Below are positions 1 through 7,328 of a stretch of 22,273 nt of DNA, piece by piece. This DNA comes from a virus. A program made the translations under genes and the position numbers. The stretch lies in the IMG/VR virus record IMGVR_UViG_3300038706_000036, positions 1 through 22,273 of that record; one strand, written 5' to 3'. The stretch's first letter is position 1; the number at the start of each line of letters is the position of its first letter. The notes under the pieces are model-generated. The model had not been told where the DNA came from, searched no databases, and saw only the letters and a list, made by a program, of their open reading frames with translations.

Positions 1-231
1 TCGTGGGCGAATTTGAATTTCCCAATTAGGATTACCTAGTTCAAAATGAAGTCCGGTAGGAACTGTTGTATGCCCCGTTGGTAGAAGTCTAAGAGGACTA
101 GGTATGCACGCACGCAGATCAAATCCTGCGTCATAGGGAAATTGCTGCATTAAGTCCCATTTAATATTTAGTCTTTTTTCTAAATCCTTGGCTTCTAACG
201 TTTTTTGTATATTAACTTCTAAGTTAGACAT
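1..231 (-). CDS. dut: dUTPase, N-terminal part (runs off the window)
   Basis: dUTPase hydrolyses dUTP to dUMP and pyrophosphate, keeping uracil out of DNA and feeding dTMP synthesis. Only the first 77 codons are present and the gene continues beyond base 1. After about 32 leader residues comes YDAGFDLRA (33-41), which is trimeric dUTPase motif 1. VPTGL (57-61) follows, and the visible part ends in QIRPR (73-77), the start of motif 2 (family pattern QxRPRSG). The ATG at 231-229 overlaps the last 8 bases of the upstream exonuclease gene, so the two are probably co-translated. The motif match makes the family call firm; completeness and the C-terminal motif 5 cannot be judged here. Confidence 0.9.
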   Translation of the reverse strand, partial: MSNLEVNIQKTLEAKDLEKRLNIKWDLMQQFPYDAGFDLRACIPSPLRLLPTGHTTVPTGLHFELGNPNWEIQIRPR

Positions 232-1072
232 ACTGGTTAAGTCCTTTCCAAACTTCGTTGCCTTCTTTGCCTGCTTCAATTGCTTGACGATTGTACTTTG
301 TTAAATTAATCATTCTTTCATTTCGTAAAAGTAATTCTTTACTTTGATTTAGGTTTTTAATATATTGGCTTCGCCCTTTTAAAGGTAATGCCTTTAATAA
401 AGGCTCTAGTTCATGGTATTTAAGAGCAAGTGTTTGTGCTCTTTTTGGCCCGATTCCAGGTACTCCATCAATAGCATCACTTTTATCTCCTTCAAGATAG
501 CGAGAAAGTAAATACTCGGAAGGAGTAGTTCCAAAATTTTCTAATAAGTAATCAGTGTTAACTTCTCTTCGAGAAAAAATATTAAATATGCTTACATTAT
601 CTTTTAATAATTGGTATAAGTCTCGGTCACTTGAGATAATCCACGTATGCTCATAATTGCCTGACAATTTTATAGTAAAAAAAGTCATTAAATCATCTGC
701 TTCTACTCCTCGATACTTGTGTTTATCATAAGGTAAATCTTCATAAATAGCATTTAAACAATCAAAAAATTCTTGGTATTTCTTTAACTCATCTTCATCT
801 TTTGGTTTTTTACGAGTGCTTTTATAACCGTCTGCTAACTCTATTCGGTAATAACTTTTTCCAAAATCAAAACAAATAATAATTTTATCTGCTTTATAGC
901 TTTTGCCTAAACTTTCGATGGTTCGGTGGTAGTCTTCTTCAAAATGATTGTAATTTTTTCTTTGTATCCAGCGATACGCTAAATTATTACCATCAATAAT
1001 AAGAAGATTATTTTTTTCTCCTAGTTGATCTTGCACAGCGGCAAGATCATTCCATCCTTTTATATCAGTCAT
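224..1072 (-). CDS. 5'-3' exonuclease / flap endonuclease (Pol I N-domain type)
   Basis: This 282-residue protein belongs to the family of the Pol I 5'-nuclease domain and T5 D15, metal-dependent enzymes that remove RNA primers and 5' flaps. Visible motifs are LLIIDGNN (23-30) with metal ligand D27, FDFG with D69, the basic arch segment GYKSTRKK (82-89), GVEADDL (122-128), SSDRDL (147-152), and the helix-3-turn-helix DNA clamp with GDKSDAIDGVPGIGPKRA (195-212). Since this phage's family-A polymerase (14336-16579) has no 5' nuclease domain, this separate gene probably supplies that activity. It has its own sigma70-like promoter (1098-1126), and an AAAGG ribosome-binding site sits 11 bases before the ATG inside an inverted repeat. 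It overlaps dut by 8 bases. Confidence 0.92.
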   Translation of the reverse strand: MTDIKGWNDLAAVQDQLGEKNNLLIIDGNNLAYRWIQRKNYNHFEEDYHRTIESLGKSYKADKIIICFDFGKSYYRIELADGYKSTRKKPKDEDELKKYQEFFDCLNAIYEDLPYDKHKYRGVEADDLMTFFTIKLSGNYEHTWIISSDRDLYQLLKDNVSIFNIFSRREVNTDYLLENFGTTPSEYLLSRYLEGDKSDAIDGVPGIGPKRAQTLALKYHELEPLLKALPLKGRSQYIKNLNQSKELLLRNERMINLTKYNRQAIEAGKEGNEVWKGLNQYV

Positions 1073-1076
1073 TATG

Positions 1077-1126
1077 TTGATAACCTTTCATTTTTGTATT
1101 ATAGCATTTTTTAAAGGTTTTATCAA
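1077..1126 (-). promoter_or_regulatory. Inverted repeat that could occlude the exonuclease ribosome-binding site
   Basis: On the plus strand TTGATAACCTTT (1077-1088) and AAAGGTTTTATCAA (1113-1126) are complementary over 12 bp apart from a two-base bulge, with 24 bases between them. On the transcribed strand the 5' arm contains the -35 box and the 3' arm contains the AAAGG ribosome-binding site, ending 4 bases before the ATG. RNA reading through from upstream can form the hairpin and bury the site. RNA starting at the local promoter (about 1091) lacks the 5' arm. The repeat is seen directly; the switching role is inference. T4 lysozyme gene e is a known case of early-transcript ribosome-site occlusion. 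Confidence 0.6.
1098..1126 (-). promoter_or_regulatory. Sigma70-like promoter of the exonuclease-dut genes
   Basis: On the minus strand the -35 box TTGATA (1126-1121) and the -10 box TATAAT (1103-1098) are separated by 17 bases. A TG dinucleotide placed as in extended -10 promoters precedes the -10 box (TGCTATAAT). The predicted start is near 1091, giving a leader of about 19 bases with AAAGG 11 bases before the ATG at 1072. It lies in the largest non-coding gap of the window (1073-1200). Confidence 0.8.
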
Positions 1127-1200
1127 GATTCATTTAACGAATTAATCTTATAAGGTATTTAGTTTTTTCATTTTTTTTGCAATAGTTTCCATTAAAAAAT

Positions 1201-1644
1201 TTATACTAAAGCTTTGATTCTTTCTACAAGTCTATTGGCTCTGTTTGTGACTTGGCGGTACCAACGAGAATCTATCATCTCATCAGCAGCTTTGTTCCAA
1301 TCTCTTGAGTCTACACCTGCCTTCATACCTTTAAACTTACTAAATCTAGTATAACCAAGATTAAACATCATATTAGCAATAACTAATTGTGCTTCTTCGG
1401 GTAAGTCATAAAAGTCATCATAAAGCTTAACGCAGTCTTTTAAAACTATCTCAATATCTGTCTCAAAAACTGCACGACTTCTCCATTCGGGAACAAGAGT
1501 ACCTACTTCTTGACCATATTCCCTATCATTTTTAGTTATCAAATGACCAATGCCAAAAGTTGGATATCCCAGGTGATCTTTATATATCGAATTGATCACG
1601 CCTTCGTCGTATTCTAAATCTCTTCTTAATTTCTCTATGTTCAT
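1201..1644 (-). CDS. T4-type lysozyme (endolysin, glycoside hydrolase 24)
   Basis: This 147-residue muramidase hydrolyses the MurNAc-GlcNAc bond of peptidoglycan to release progeny. It aligns along its whole length with T4 lysozyme (164 residues). The catalytic triad is E14 (in YDEG), D23 (in IYKDH) and T29 (in YPTFGIGH, 27-34). The C-terminal SRWYRQVTNRANRLV matches the T4 segment SRWYNQTPNRAKRV. There is no signal peptide or membrane segment, so export would need a holin, and none is visible here. A good ribosome-binding site (AGAGGTGG) precedes the ATG. It sits among nucleotide-metabolism genes, and a 128-base gap with a new promoter follows it. Confidence 0.93.
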   Translation of the reverse strand: MNIEKLRRDLEYDEGVINSIYKDHLGYPTFGIGHLITKNDREYGQEVGTLVPEWRSRAVFETDIEIVLKDCVKLYDDFYDLPEEAQLVIANMMFNLGYTRFSKFKGMKAGVDSRDWNKAADEMIDSRWYRQVTNRANRLVERIKALV

Positions 1645-1667
1645 TTTTCCACCTCTATGTTTGAGTT

Positions 1668-2294
1668 TTAATAATCAAATACTTCCATACTAATTCCTTT
1701 GCCTATAGTGTCACCTCCCATAGTATTGTCAAGACTATGGTTGTCGTAGGCGGTACAATAAACTATCTCATCCCCAATAGGACACTCTGTAACCATAAAC
1801 TCTAGTTTATTAAAATCAAATTTTTCATTGTCTGGTAACTCAAGAATAGTGTGAAAGAAAAGACCTTTTTCTATGCTCATACCCTGAAAAATATAGTTAT
1901 GTCCGTCATAAGTGGCATAGTCATCTAAATCAATTGACTTTGTAGTACATAAGTTTTGACCTTCTTTGAGTAATGGTTGTAACTCTGTGTTTTCAACAAC
2001 ATCTTTTAAACGCGCGTTTGATTTGTTTACTTCGTTAATTTCAATATAAGCACTACCGAGGTCAGCCCCATTTTCGTGTATAATATCATCTAGATCATGC
2101 CAATAACCTAAGAAGCGAGGGTCTTTATCATCGTGTATTAAATTTTCTTTTGTTTCGTCGTAGGGATCATAAAAAACGTGATGAGAAAGTGTTTCTTCGT
2201 TTTGTTCAACCCAAAACTCGTATTGTTCTTTAGTTACTTTTCCGTTAACTAACTCTCCGCCGTAGCCGTTAATTTTTATTTCGTAGTATTTCAT
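1668..2294 (-). CDS. Hypothetical, strongly acidic protein
   Basis: I do not recognise a family for this 208-residue protein. About 43 residues are Asp or Glu against about 16 Lys or Arg, so the net charge is near -27. It has no membrane segment or signal peptide. It starts MKYYEIKINGYGGELVNG. I chose the ATG at 2294 over the one at 2324 because it forms an ATGA overlap with the stop of the upstream nuclease gene, the same junction type used repeatedly in this genome. Such charge could fit a DNA-mimic or nuclease-modulating protein, but nothing in the sequence proves that. Confidence 0.7.
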   Translation of the reverse strand: MKYYEIKINGYGGELVNGKVTKEQYEFWVEQNEETLSHHVFYDPYDETKENLIHDDKDPRFLGYWHDLDDIIHENGADLGSAYIEINEVNKSNARLKDVVENTELQPLLKEGQNLCTTKSIDLDDYATYDGHNYIFQGMSIEKGLFFHTILELPDNEKFDFNKLEFMVTECPIGDEIVYCTAYDNHSLDNTMGGDTIGKGISMEVFDY

Positions 2295-2734
2295 GCCAGG
2301 GTCTCTCTGTATTTGGTAATCCAATCGGTTAAAATTCCCATGTAAAAATGGTGGTCAAAACAGTTAACTTCTATTTGATGTTTTAATTTTATATCATCAT
2401 TCCAGCATATATAGTCTTTAGATCTGTTCCACCGATAGATTAGTAGTGGCTTTTTTTTCATTACTTTTGCTTCTCGTTGGGTTTGATTCCAAAACTTATA
2501 TAAATCAGAAGATTTTGCAGTTAATAAATTATTCCAGTTTACTTCTTTGTAGTGTTTGCACTCAATACAATAAGGCCACCCAGCAGTATCAAACGGAGTC
2601 CAAAGATCGCCTTTTAGATACTCCAATGATCCACTGAGTGGCATCCTTTTAAATTCAATTTTTAGTTCGTTTGTTAATAAATCTCGTATTTTTGCTTCGT
2701 AAGCAGAACCTTTAATTTTACTTGGGTTTCCCAT
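2291..2734 (-). CDS. PDDEXK-fold nuclease, Hjc/Holliday-junction-resolvase-like
   Basis: This 147-residue protein has the layout of small archaeal-type Hjc resolvases and related PDDEXK nucleases. It opens KIKGSAYEAKIRDLL (7-20) with a possible metal ligand E13, then RMPLSGS (30-36), KGDLW with D43, and IECKHY (57-62) giving the E58-x-K60 core. A later QTQREAK (86-92) segment probably completes the active site. In a phage with SbcC/SbcD, UvsW-like helicase and SSB, the likely role is cleavage of branched recombination intermediates. The fold call is solid; the exact substrate is inferred. The gene overlaps glutaredoxin by 17 bases at its start, and a consensus promoter inside glutaredoxin lies just upstream. 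Confidence 0.72.
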   Translation of the reverse strand: MGNPSKIKGSAYEAKIRDLLTNELKIEFKRMPLSGSLEYLKGDLWTPFDTAGWPYCIECKHYKEVNWNNLLTAKSSDLYKFWNQTQREAKVMKKKPLLIYRWNRSKDYICWNDDIKLKHQIEVNCFDHHFYMGILTDWITKYRETLA

Positions 2735-2972
2735 TGTTTTGCTCTTTTTTCTTAAAATATTCTACAAGAGCATTATACCCTGGAATATGGGTTCCGTCAA
2801 GAACTATTTGGGGTACACTTTTAAAGGAAGTTCCAATCTCCCCAAAAGCTTTTTGTAAAGAAATATCTACATCAATGATTAATTCTTCGTATGAAACTCC
2901 TTTTTTTTGAAGGAGTTTCTTTGCCATCTCACAATAGGGACAGAGAATTTTACTATAAACTATAGCTCTCAT
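2718..2972 (-). CDS. Glutaredoxin
   Basis: This 84-residue thioredoxin-fold protein carries the classical dithiol site CPYC (C11-C14), the cis-proline loop KSVPQIVLDG (51-60, P54) and the glutathione-binding-type segment GTHIPGYNAL (60-69). It would reduce disulfides using glutathione. It stands two genes downstream of the class II ribonucleotide reductase, so re-reduction of that enzyme's active-site or C-terminal cysteines is the obvious role; L. leichmannii-type reductases normally use thioredoxin, so the pairing is inferred. Length and motifs match phage and bacterial monomeric glutaredoxins. Confidence 0.93.
   Translation of the reverse strand: MRAIVYSKILCPYCEMAKKLLQKKGVSYEELIIDVDISLQKAFGEIGTSFKSVPQIVLDGTHIPGYNALVEYFKKKEQNNGKPK
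2772..2800 (-). promoter_or_regulatory. Sigma70-like promoter inside the glutaredoxin gene
   Basis: On the minus strand TTGACG (2800-2795) is followed after exactly 17 bases by a perfect TATAAT (2777-2772). The predicted start is near 2765, about 30 bases before the ATG of the Hjc-like nuclease gene (2734). It could therefore drive nuclease, acidic protein and lysozyme separately from the RNR-cupin-glutaredoxin run. It is read from consensus only, and the bases also encode glutaredoxin residues. Confidence 0.6.
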
Positions 2973-2973
2973 T

Positions 2974-3321
2974 TTAATGTGTCCTTTTACCTTCGAAAAC
3001 GCAAATAAATTCTAAAGATCCTTTTTCGGTATTATAGACTTTATGAAAATCATTATCTTCAATTAATACTACGCTTCCAGCATGAATTTTTTCAGTACTT
3101 GTTTTTCCGTTTTGTTCAATTTCCATTTTTCCTGATCCTAAAATAAAAATATAAACTTCTTCTTGTCCTTTATGTCTATGCCCAGTAGTATTTTGATGAC
3201 CTTGAAGAACCGTAGTGCTTACTACTAAGTGGTTTAATTGTGTATTATCAAGTACTTTATATCGCTCATCTTCCTTAACTACTTCTCCTATTGAGTCCCA
3301 ACTGTCATAAAAATGCGCCAT
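2974..3321 (-). CDS. Small cupin-domain protein
   Basis: This 115-residue single-domain cupin has a first motif GHRHKGQEEVYIFILGSG (47-64) with metal ligands H48, H50 and E54 or E55, and a second motif AGSVVLIEDNDFHKV (81-95) with H93. It is therefore probably a metal-binding beta-barrel; cupins span enzymes, sugar-binding proteins and regulators, so the substrate is unknown. The start is the ATG at 3321 because a GAGG ribosome-binding site lies 6 bases upstream, overlapping the end of the reductase gene; longer in-frame starts would run far into that gene. Its place between ribonucleotide reductase and glutaredoxin suggests a link to deoxynucleotide supply or redox state, but that is context only. 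Confidence 0.85.
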   Translation of the reverse strand: MAHFYDSWDSIGEVVKEDERYKVLDNTQLNHLVVSTTVLQGHQNTTGHRHKGQEEVYIFILGSGKMEIEQNGKTSTEKIHAGSVVLIEDNDFHKVYNTEKGSLEFICVFEGKRTH

Positions 3322-3322
3322 T

Positions 3323-5446
3323 TTAAACCTCACACCCATCAGAATCACAGAATTTATTAGCATCAGCATCTTCTCCTTCGGTATTAAGAGAAGAAAAATC
3401 TAATGGTTGTAGTTGGTTCTCGTATTCTTCTATTTCTTTTCTGGGTGCACTAATGTAAGGAGCTTGAGCGTAACCGTGTTCTGCTAACGGTAGTAGCGAA
3501 ACTCCTTTTAGTCGAGAGTCGAAACAGCTTAAAGCTCTAGCAATTTGGTCAGCTTCTGAAGGTTTAAAAGTAATTGTAATAGAGACCTGGTTATCAGCCC
3601 AATAATATTGTAAATCAGTTGCGTTAGTGAATTGTTCCCAAATTGAAATATCATGTTTAGAAATGGTTTGTGGATGGTGAAGAACTGGAAAGTACACTAC
3701 TCTTGTTCTAATTGGGTCAGAAGCTGCTGGCTCTATTTTATACCTAGCTTGTTCTAAAATTTTAATTAACGGTGAGATGGTAGCCAATCTTACTGTTCGA
3801 TAGTACGCATCAGATTCAGCATAATGAATTCCTGGTAACGCGCCTGCTACTAAACTTACGGTTCCTGATGGTTTAACTGATGTTGTTTTTCTGGACAGAG
3901 GAACCCCCATCCATTCAGAATATTTTCTATCAATGTATTGAATATAAGTATATGCTTGGTCACAGAATTTGTCTAGATATTGACGGCGACTAAATTTTTG
4001 GATTGCTTCTTGAATCCCACTTTGAGAACACCCAATTCTTCTATTGCGCTTAATAACATCATTAGTTTCGTTCCAATGAGTTGCCATTAACGTTACCGCT
4101 TTAGCATATAGGTAAGCAAACTTTAAAGTTCGTTGAAAGTCCCAGTAATCTTCGTGTTTAGCTGGAAAAGTTTCTACTAAACAACACAGTTCGTAAGTTT
4201 CTAAAGATTGTTCTAAGCACGGATTTCCACCTTTTACTCTTCTATCTTTCCAGTTAGCAGGGTCTTTCATTCGGCTATATTTTTGCATATTTTCTAGCCA
4301 AGCAAATCCTGGTTCTCCTGCTGTTGCTATGGACTTTTCTAATTCGGTGTAGTCTTGCCCGACACGCGCAAAAATGGAGTTATTAGAGGCCCAACGCCAT
4401 CCCCCAAATTTATATGCCCATTCTCGGTTTCCATATTTTTTAGCAATTTTTGGCCGCTCATCTCCTGATGAAGTATACGTTTCGTAATCATGTAAGGATT
4501 CTTCTTTTAGTTCTGTGGGTGCTATTGACCCTGTTTCTACGCCTGCAGTTTCCCAATTTTTCATTTTTTGGAATTCTTTATCACCTGGATCAGCAAACGC
4601 AATTTCAGCAGTTCTTCTAACATTACCAGCAATTACGATTTTACCAATAATATTAGCAATATCAACGATGTCAACAGAAGTTAAAAGTGAATTTTCGTGT
4701 TGAGCACGTTTCCGAAGAATATCTTTAATACCGTTAAACCCTTGTACTAAAGGTTCAGGGCCTGAAGCAACGCCACCAAATCCTAGTATCGGTGTCCCAT
4801 AGGGTCGGACTAGTGAAATATCAAGAGTAACTGGTAAGGAATCTTCATCTAAGTAAGAATCAATAATACAAGAAATAGCTTCGACCCAACCTTCTCTGCT
4901 ATCTTCTACTGTAACAAGTTCCGGCTCTCCTTGTGGTTCTGTAACCAAAATTTTACCTGCACCTTTAGTATCAAAACCTACTCCGACTCCTAACATTGAC
5001 ATGTCCATTAAAAAAGCGAAGGGCTTAGATAATTCTGCATCTATATCTTCAGTAGAAACAAAAGCACAATTATTTAAAGACGCTCCGCCTTTTTCCCAGA
5101 TAAAAGAAGTTCCCATCATCCACAATCCTCGTCCGGGGGGAAGCCATTTAAAAGCAAACATTCGTTCTGCCGCTTCTTGGGCTATTCTGTGAGCATGTTT
5201 TTCATTCCAAGTAACATGGCTTGATATAGAGTAGGTTTTAAGGATAGAAAAAACGCCTTCGATTACTCGAATGACGCAATCTGCCCATGATTCCAAACCA
5301 TTGTTTGACTTTTTACGAGCATACGATCTATAATATGTAAATTCTGATAAACCTTTAAACTCCCAATTAACAGGAGTATTTTGTAATTTTTCTTTAAATT
5401 CTCTTCTTAAATGAAATGCAATAGGAAATCTACCTGGTGCTAACAT
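3323..5446 (-). CDS. nrdJ: Class II (B12-dependent) ribonucleoside-triphosphate reductase
   Basis: This 707-residue enzyme reduces ribonucleoside triphosphates to deoxynucleotides using adenosylcobalamin. It matches the monomeric L. leichmannii RTPR type (739 residues). The redox cysteines are C127 (SLNNCAF) and C421, with the thiyl-radical cysteine C410 in NPCLEQSLETYELCC (408-422) plus N408 and E412. PSGTVSLVAGALPGIH (526-541) covers the substrate-phosphate loop region. The tail CDSDGC gives C700 and C705, equivalent to the C731/C736 shuttle pair. All five functional cysteines are thus present and the gene looks intact. An AGGAG site lies 11 bases before the ATG. It leads the RNR-cupin-glutaredoxin run. 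Independence from oxygen and from a separate radical subunit fits a compact phage, but the host must supply B12. Confidence 0.95.
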   Translation of the reverse strand: MLAPGRFPIAFHLRREFKEKLQNTPVNWEFKGLSEFTYYRSYARKKSNNGLESWADCVIRVIEGVFSILKTYSISSHVTWNEKHAHRIAQEAAERMFAFKWLPPGRGLWMMGTSFIWEKGGASLNNCAFVSTEDIDAELSKPFAFLMDMSMLGVGVGFDTKGAGKILVTEPQGEPELVTVEDSREGWVEAISCIIDSYLDEDSLPVTLDISLVRPYGTPILGFGGVASGPEPLVQGFNGIKDILRKRAQHENSLLTSVDIVDIANIIGKIVIAGNVRRTAEIAFADPGDKEFQKMKNWETAGVETGSIAPTELKEESLHDYETYTSSGDERPKIAKKYGNREWAYKFGGWRWASNNSIFARVGQDYTELEKSIATAGEPGFAWLENMQKYSRMKDPANWKDRRVKGGNPCLEQSLETYELCCLVETFPAKHEDYWDFQRTLKFAYLYAKAVTLMATHWNETNDVIKRNRRIGCSQSGIQEAIQKFSRRQYLDKFCDQAYTYIQYIDRKYSEWMGVPLSRKTTSVKPSGTVSLVAGALPGIHYAESDAYYRTVRLATISPLIKILEQARYKIEPAASDPIRTRVVYFPVLHHPQTISKHDISIWEQFTNATDLQYYWADNQVSITITFKPSEADQIARALSCFDSRLKGVSLLPLAEHGYAQAPYISAPRKEIEEYENQLQPLDFSSLNTEGEDADANKFCDSDGCEV

Positions 5447-5460
5447 TATCTTTTTTTCTC

Positions 5461-5474
5461 CTAATCTCGATTAG
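5461..5474 (-). promoter_or_regulatory. Short palindrome before the reductase ribosome-binding site
   Basis: CTAATCTCGATTAG has two 6-bp inverted arms around a central TC. It lies in the 43-base gap between the SbcC/gp46 stop (5490) and the reductase start (5446), directly upstream of the AGGAG ribosome-binding site. It could be a small operator. In RNA a two-base loop would be strained, so a DNA-binding role is likelier. No strong promoter was found in this gap; a weak TTGAAA-16-TAAACT pair is present. Confidence 0.3.
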
Positions 5475-5489
5475 TTTACTATTTTAGAC

Positions 5490-7328
5490 TCATCTTTCAA
5501 TAGTGCTGATATTGTTTTCTTTATAAATAGAAAGTTTGTCAATTAATGGGTGGGTAAAATCATGTGAAATAAGAAAAATATTTAAGTTTTCTTCGTTTTG
5601 AAGAAGTTCAATTAATTTTTCTTTACCTGCTTCATCTAAAACTCCTGTAATTTCATCTAAAAATAAGAGGTTAATATAATTTCCTCCAATTTTAGATAAA
5701 ATATTACGAATTGCTAATAAAATAGCAGTTTGAATTCTGCTAAATTCTCCACCTGACACTGTTTCAATAGGTGATTCTTGTCCATTATTAATAACAATAA
5801 TGTTTAGTTTTTCACCAGTTAAACGAAAAACAACTTGAAACTGTCCATCTGATAATTCTGATAAGTAGTTGTTAATGACAGTTTCGAGTTCTTTGGTTAA
5901 GTTTTCGAGTTTATATGCTACTATACCTGTAGTACTAAACGCTTTTCTTAGTATATTAAGATTTTTAATCTTTAATTTAAGATTTAGTATATCATTATTC
6001 AAGAGTTCTTGTCGAGCTAAAAAATATCGTTTTTGCTCAATTAGAGCATCTGTTTTAGTATTGTGAATTTTAATTTTTTCGTTGTGTTCGGTAGCGTCAT
6101 TTTTTCTTTTTTCTTGATCCCATAACTCAGTCTTTAAACTTTTGACTTCCTGTTTTAACTCATTAAAATCAGGATACTGATTTGGAATTGAAGAGTCGAT
6201 AAATTGACTTAGTTGTTCAAACTTTTCAATAGTTCTTTGATTGTTAGTCCAGTCTCTAAGTTTATTTTCGTAAATATTAAGTTTTTCTCTTAGAGAAGTT
6301 AACTCTAGATCTTTTTTAGTAATACTATTAACTGTAGTGTGCAGATCTTCTTCTAAATTATCTTGTAAAGTAATAGATTGAGAGTTATCTATGGCTTGTC
6401 CACAGGTATAACAAGTATTTGCTGTGTTAAGGTTGCCTATTGCATTAGTAATATTTCTACGGTTGATATTAAGTTCAGTTAATTCTTGTTTTAAGTTAGA
6501 GTATTGATCATCGAGTTGAAAGTTCCTGTCGGGTTCTCCCATAGAAATATCAAATTTAAGATTATTTCGTTCTTTAATATAAAGATTATTTTTATCAATC
6601 TTTTTACAAACAGTTTCGTATTCTATTATTTTGTTTTCTGCTTTAGCTAGTTCTTGTCGTTTTGTTTCGTCCACTGATGGAACATGGGTTAATTCTTTTT
6701 TATCTGCGATAACTGTGGTTACTAAAAAATCTTTAATACTTTTCATTTCTCCATCTAATTTGTAAAGTAGTTTTTCTGACTCTGATAGTTTTAGTTTTAT
6801 AACTTCACCAATATTTGGATACTTTTCTAAATTAAAAAGTTTAATTAAGAATTTTTTTCTGTTAGTATCGGTAGCTTTTAAGAATTCTAAAAGATCAGTA
6901 CTGCTTTGATAAGTTAATTGAGAAAATATTTCAAAATCAAGACCCAATATTTCTTGGATTTTTTTATAGGTATCTGGAATTTTATGTTCTGTTAAGTCGA
7001 TTACATTAGGACCGACTTGTTGATAGAATTTTACTTTACTTTGGTTTTTGGTTCTTTTAATTTCAACATTAAAAACTTTTTCGTTCACACTAAATTCGAG
7101 TTTTCCTGACCATGTATCTTTTTTAGAATATCGATTAAGAATATCTGCTTTTTTAATGCTTTTAATATTTTTACTGTATAAAAGTTCTTGTAATATAAGA
7201 GCAATGGTTGACTTTCCACTGCCGTTGGGGGCCGTCAGTTGGGTAATTCTGTTAGAGCTTAAATTTAGTTCGTTGGAATTTCCGTAACTAAACATATTAT
7301 TAATTGTGAGTTTATTAAGCTTAATCAT
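5490..7328 (-). CDS. sbcC: SbcC/Rad50-type recombination ATPase (T4 gp46-like)
   Basis: This 612-residue SMC-type ATPase partners the Mre11-like nuclease encoded just upstream; together they process DNA ends for recombination-dependent replication and host DNA breakdown. Walker A is APNGSGKST (33-41) and the Q-loop is at Q141. A central coiled-coil region runs from about 175 to 460, interrupted by a zinc hook CYTC (C306, C309). The ABC signature is VSGGE (524-528), Walker B is LLFLDE (554-559) and the H-loop is SHD (H589). It is intact and near T4 gp46 length (560), far shorter than E. coli SbcC (1048). Its ATG overlaps the sbcD stop as TAATG, indicating coupled translation of complex partners. 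Confidence 0.93.
   Translation of the reverse strand: MIKLNKLTINNMFSYGNSNELNLSSNRITQLTAPNGSGKSTIALILQELLYSKNIKSIKKADILNRYSKKDTWSGKLEFSVNEKVFNVEIKRTKNQSKVKFYQQVGPNVIDLTEHKIPDTYKKIQEILGLDFEIFSQLTYQSSTDLLEFLKATDTNRKKFLIKLFNLEKYPNIGEVIKLKLSESEKLLYKLDGEMKSIKDFLVTTVIADKKELTHVPSVDETKRQELAKAENKIIEYETVCKKIDKNNLYIKERNNLKFDISMGEPDRNFQLDDQYSNLKQELTELNINRRNITNAIGNLNTANTCYTCGQAIDNSQSITLQDNLEEDLHTTVNSITKKDLELTSLREKLNIYENKLRDWTNNQRTIEKFEQLSQFIDSSIPNQYPDFNELKQEVKSLKTELWDQEKRKNDATEHNEKIKIHNTKTDALIEQKRYFLARQELLNNDILNLKLKIKNLNILRKAFSTTGIVAYKLENLTKELETVINNYLSELSDGQFQVVFRLTGEKLNIIVINNGQESPIETVSGGEFSRIQTAILLAIRNILSKIGGNYINLLFLDEITGVLDEAGKEKLIELLQNEENLNIFLISHDFTHPLIDKLSIYKENNISTIER

Noticed and set aside
1147-1191. 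13-codon minus-strand frame in the lysozyme-exonuclease gap
   Set aside because: It is very short, low in complexity, and has no ribosome-binding site.
1700-1725. T7-promoter-like GACACTATAGGC on the minus strand ahead of lysozyme, also a TTGACA-19-TATAGG pair
   Set aside because: Only about nine bases match the T7 core, it lies in coding sequence, no second copy was found, and the sigma70 spacing is too long.
4515-5192. Plus-strand short frames inside the reductase gene
   Set aside because: They are antisense shadows of a strongly conserved coding sequence.
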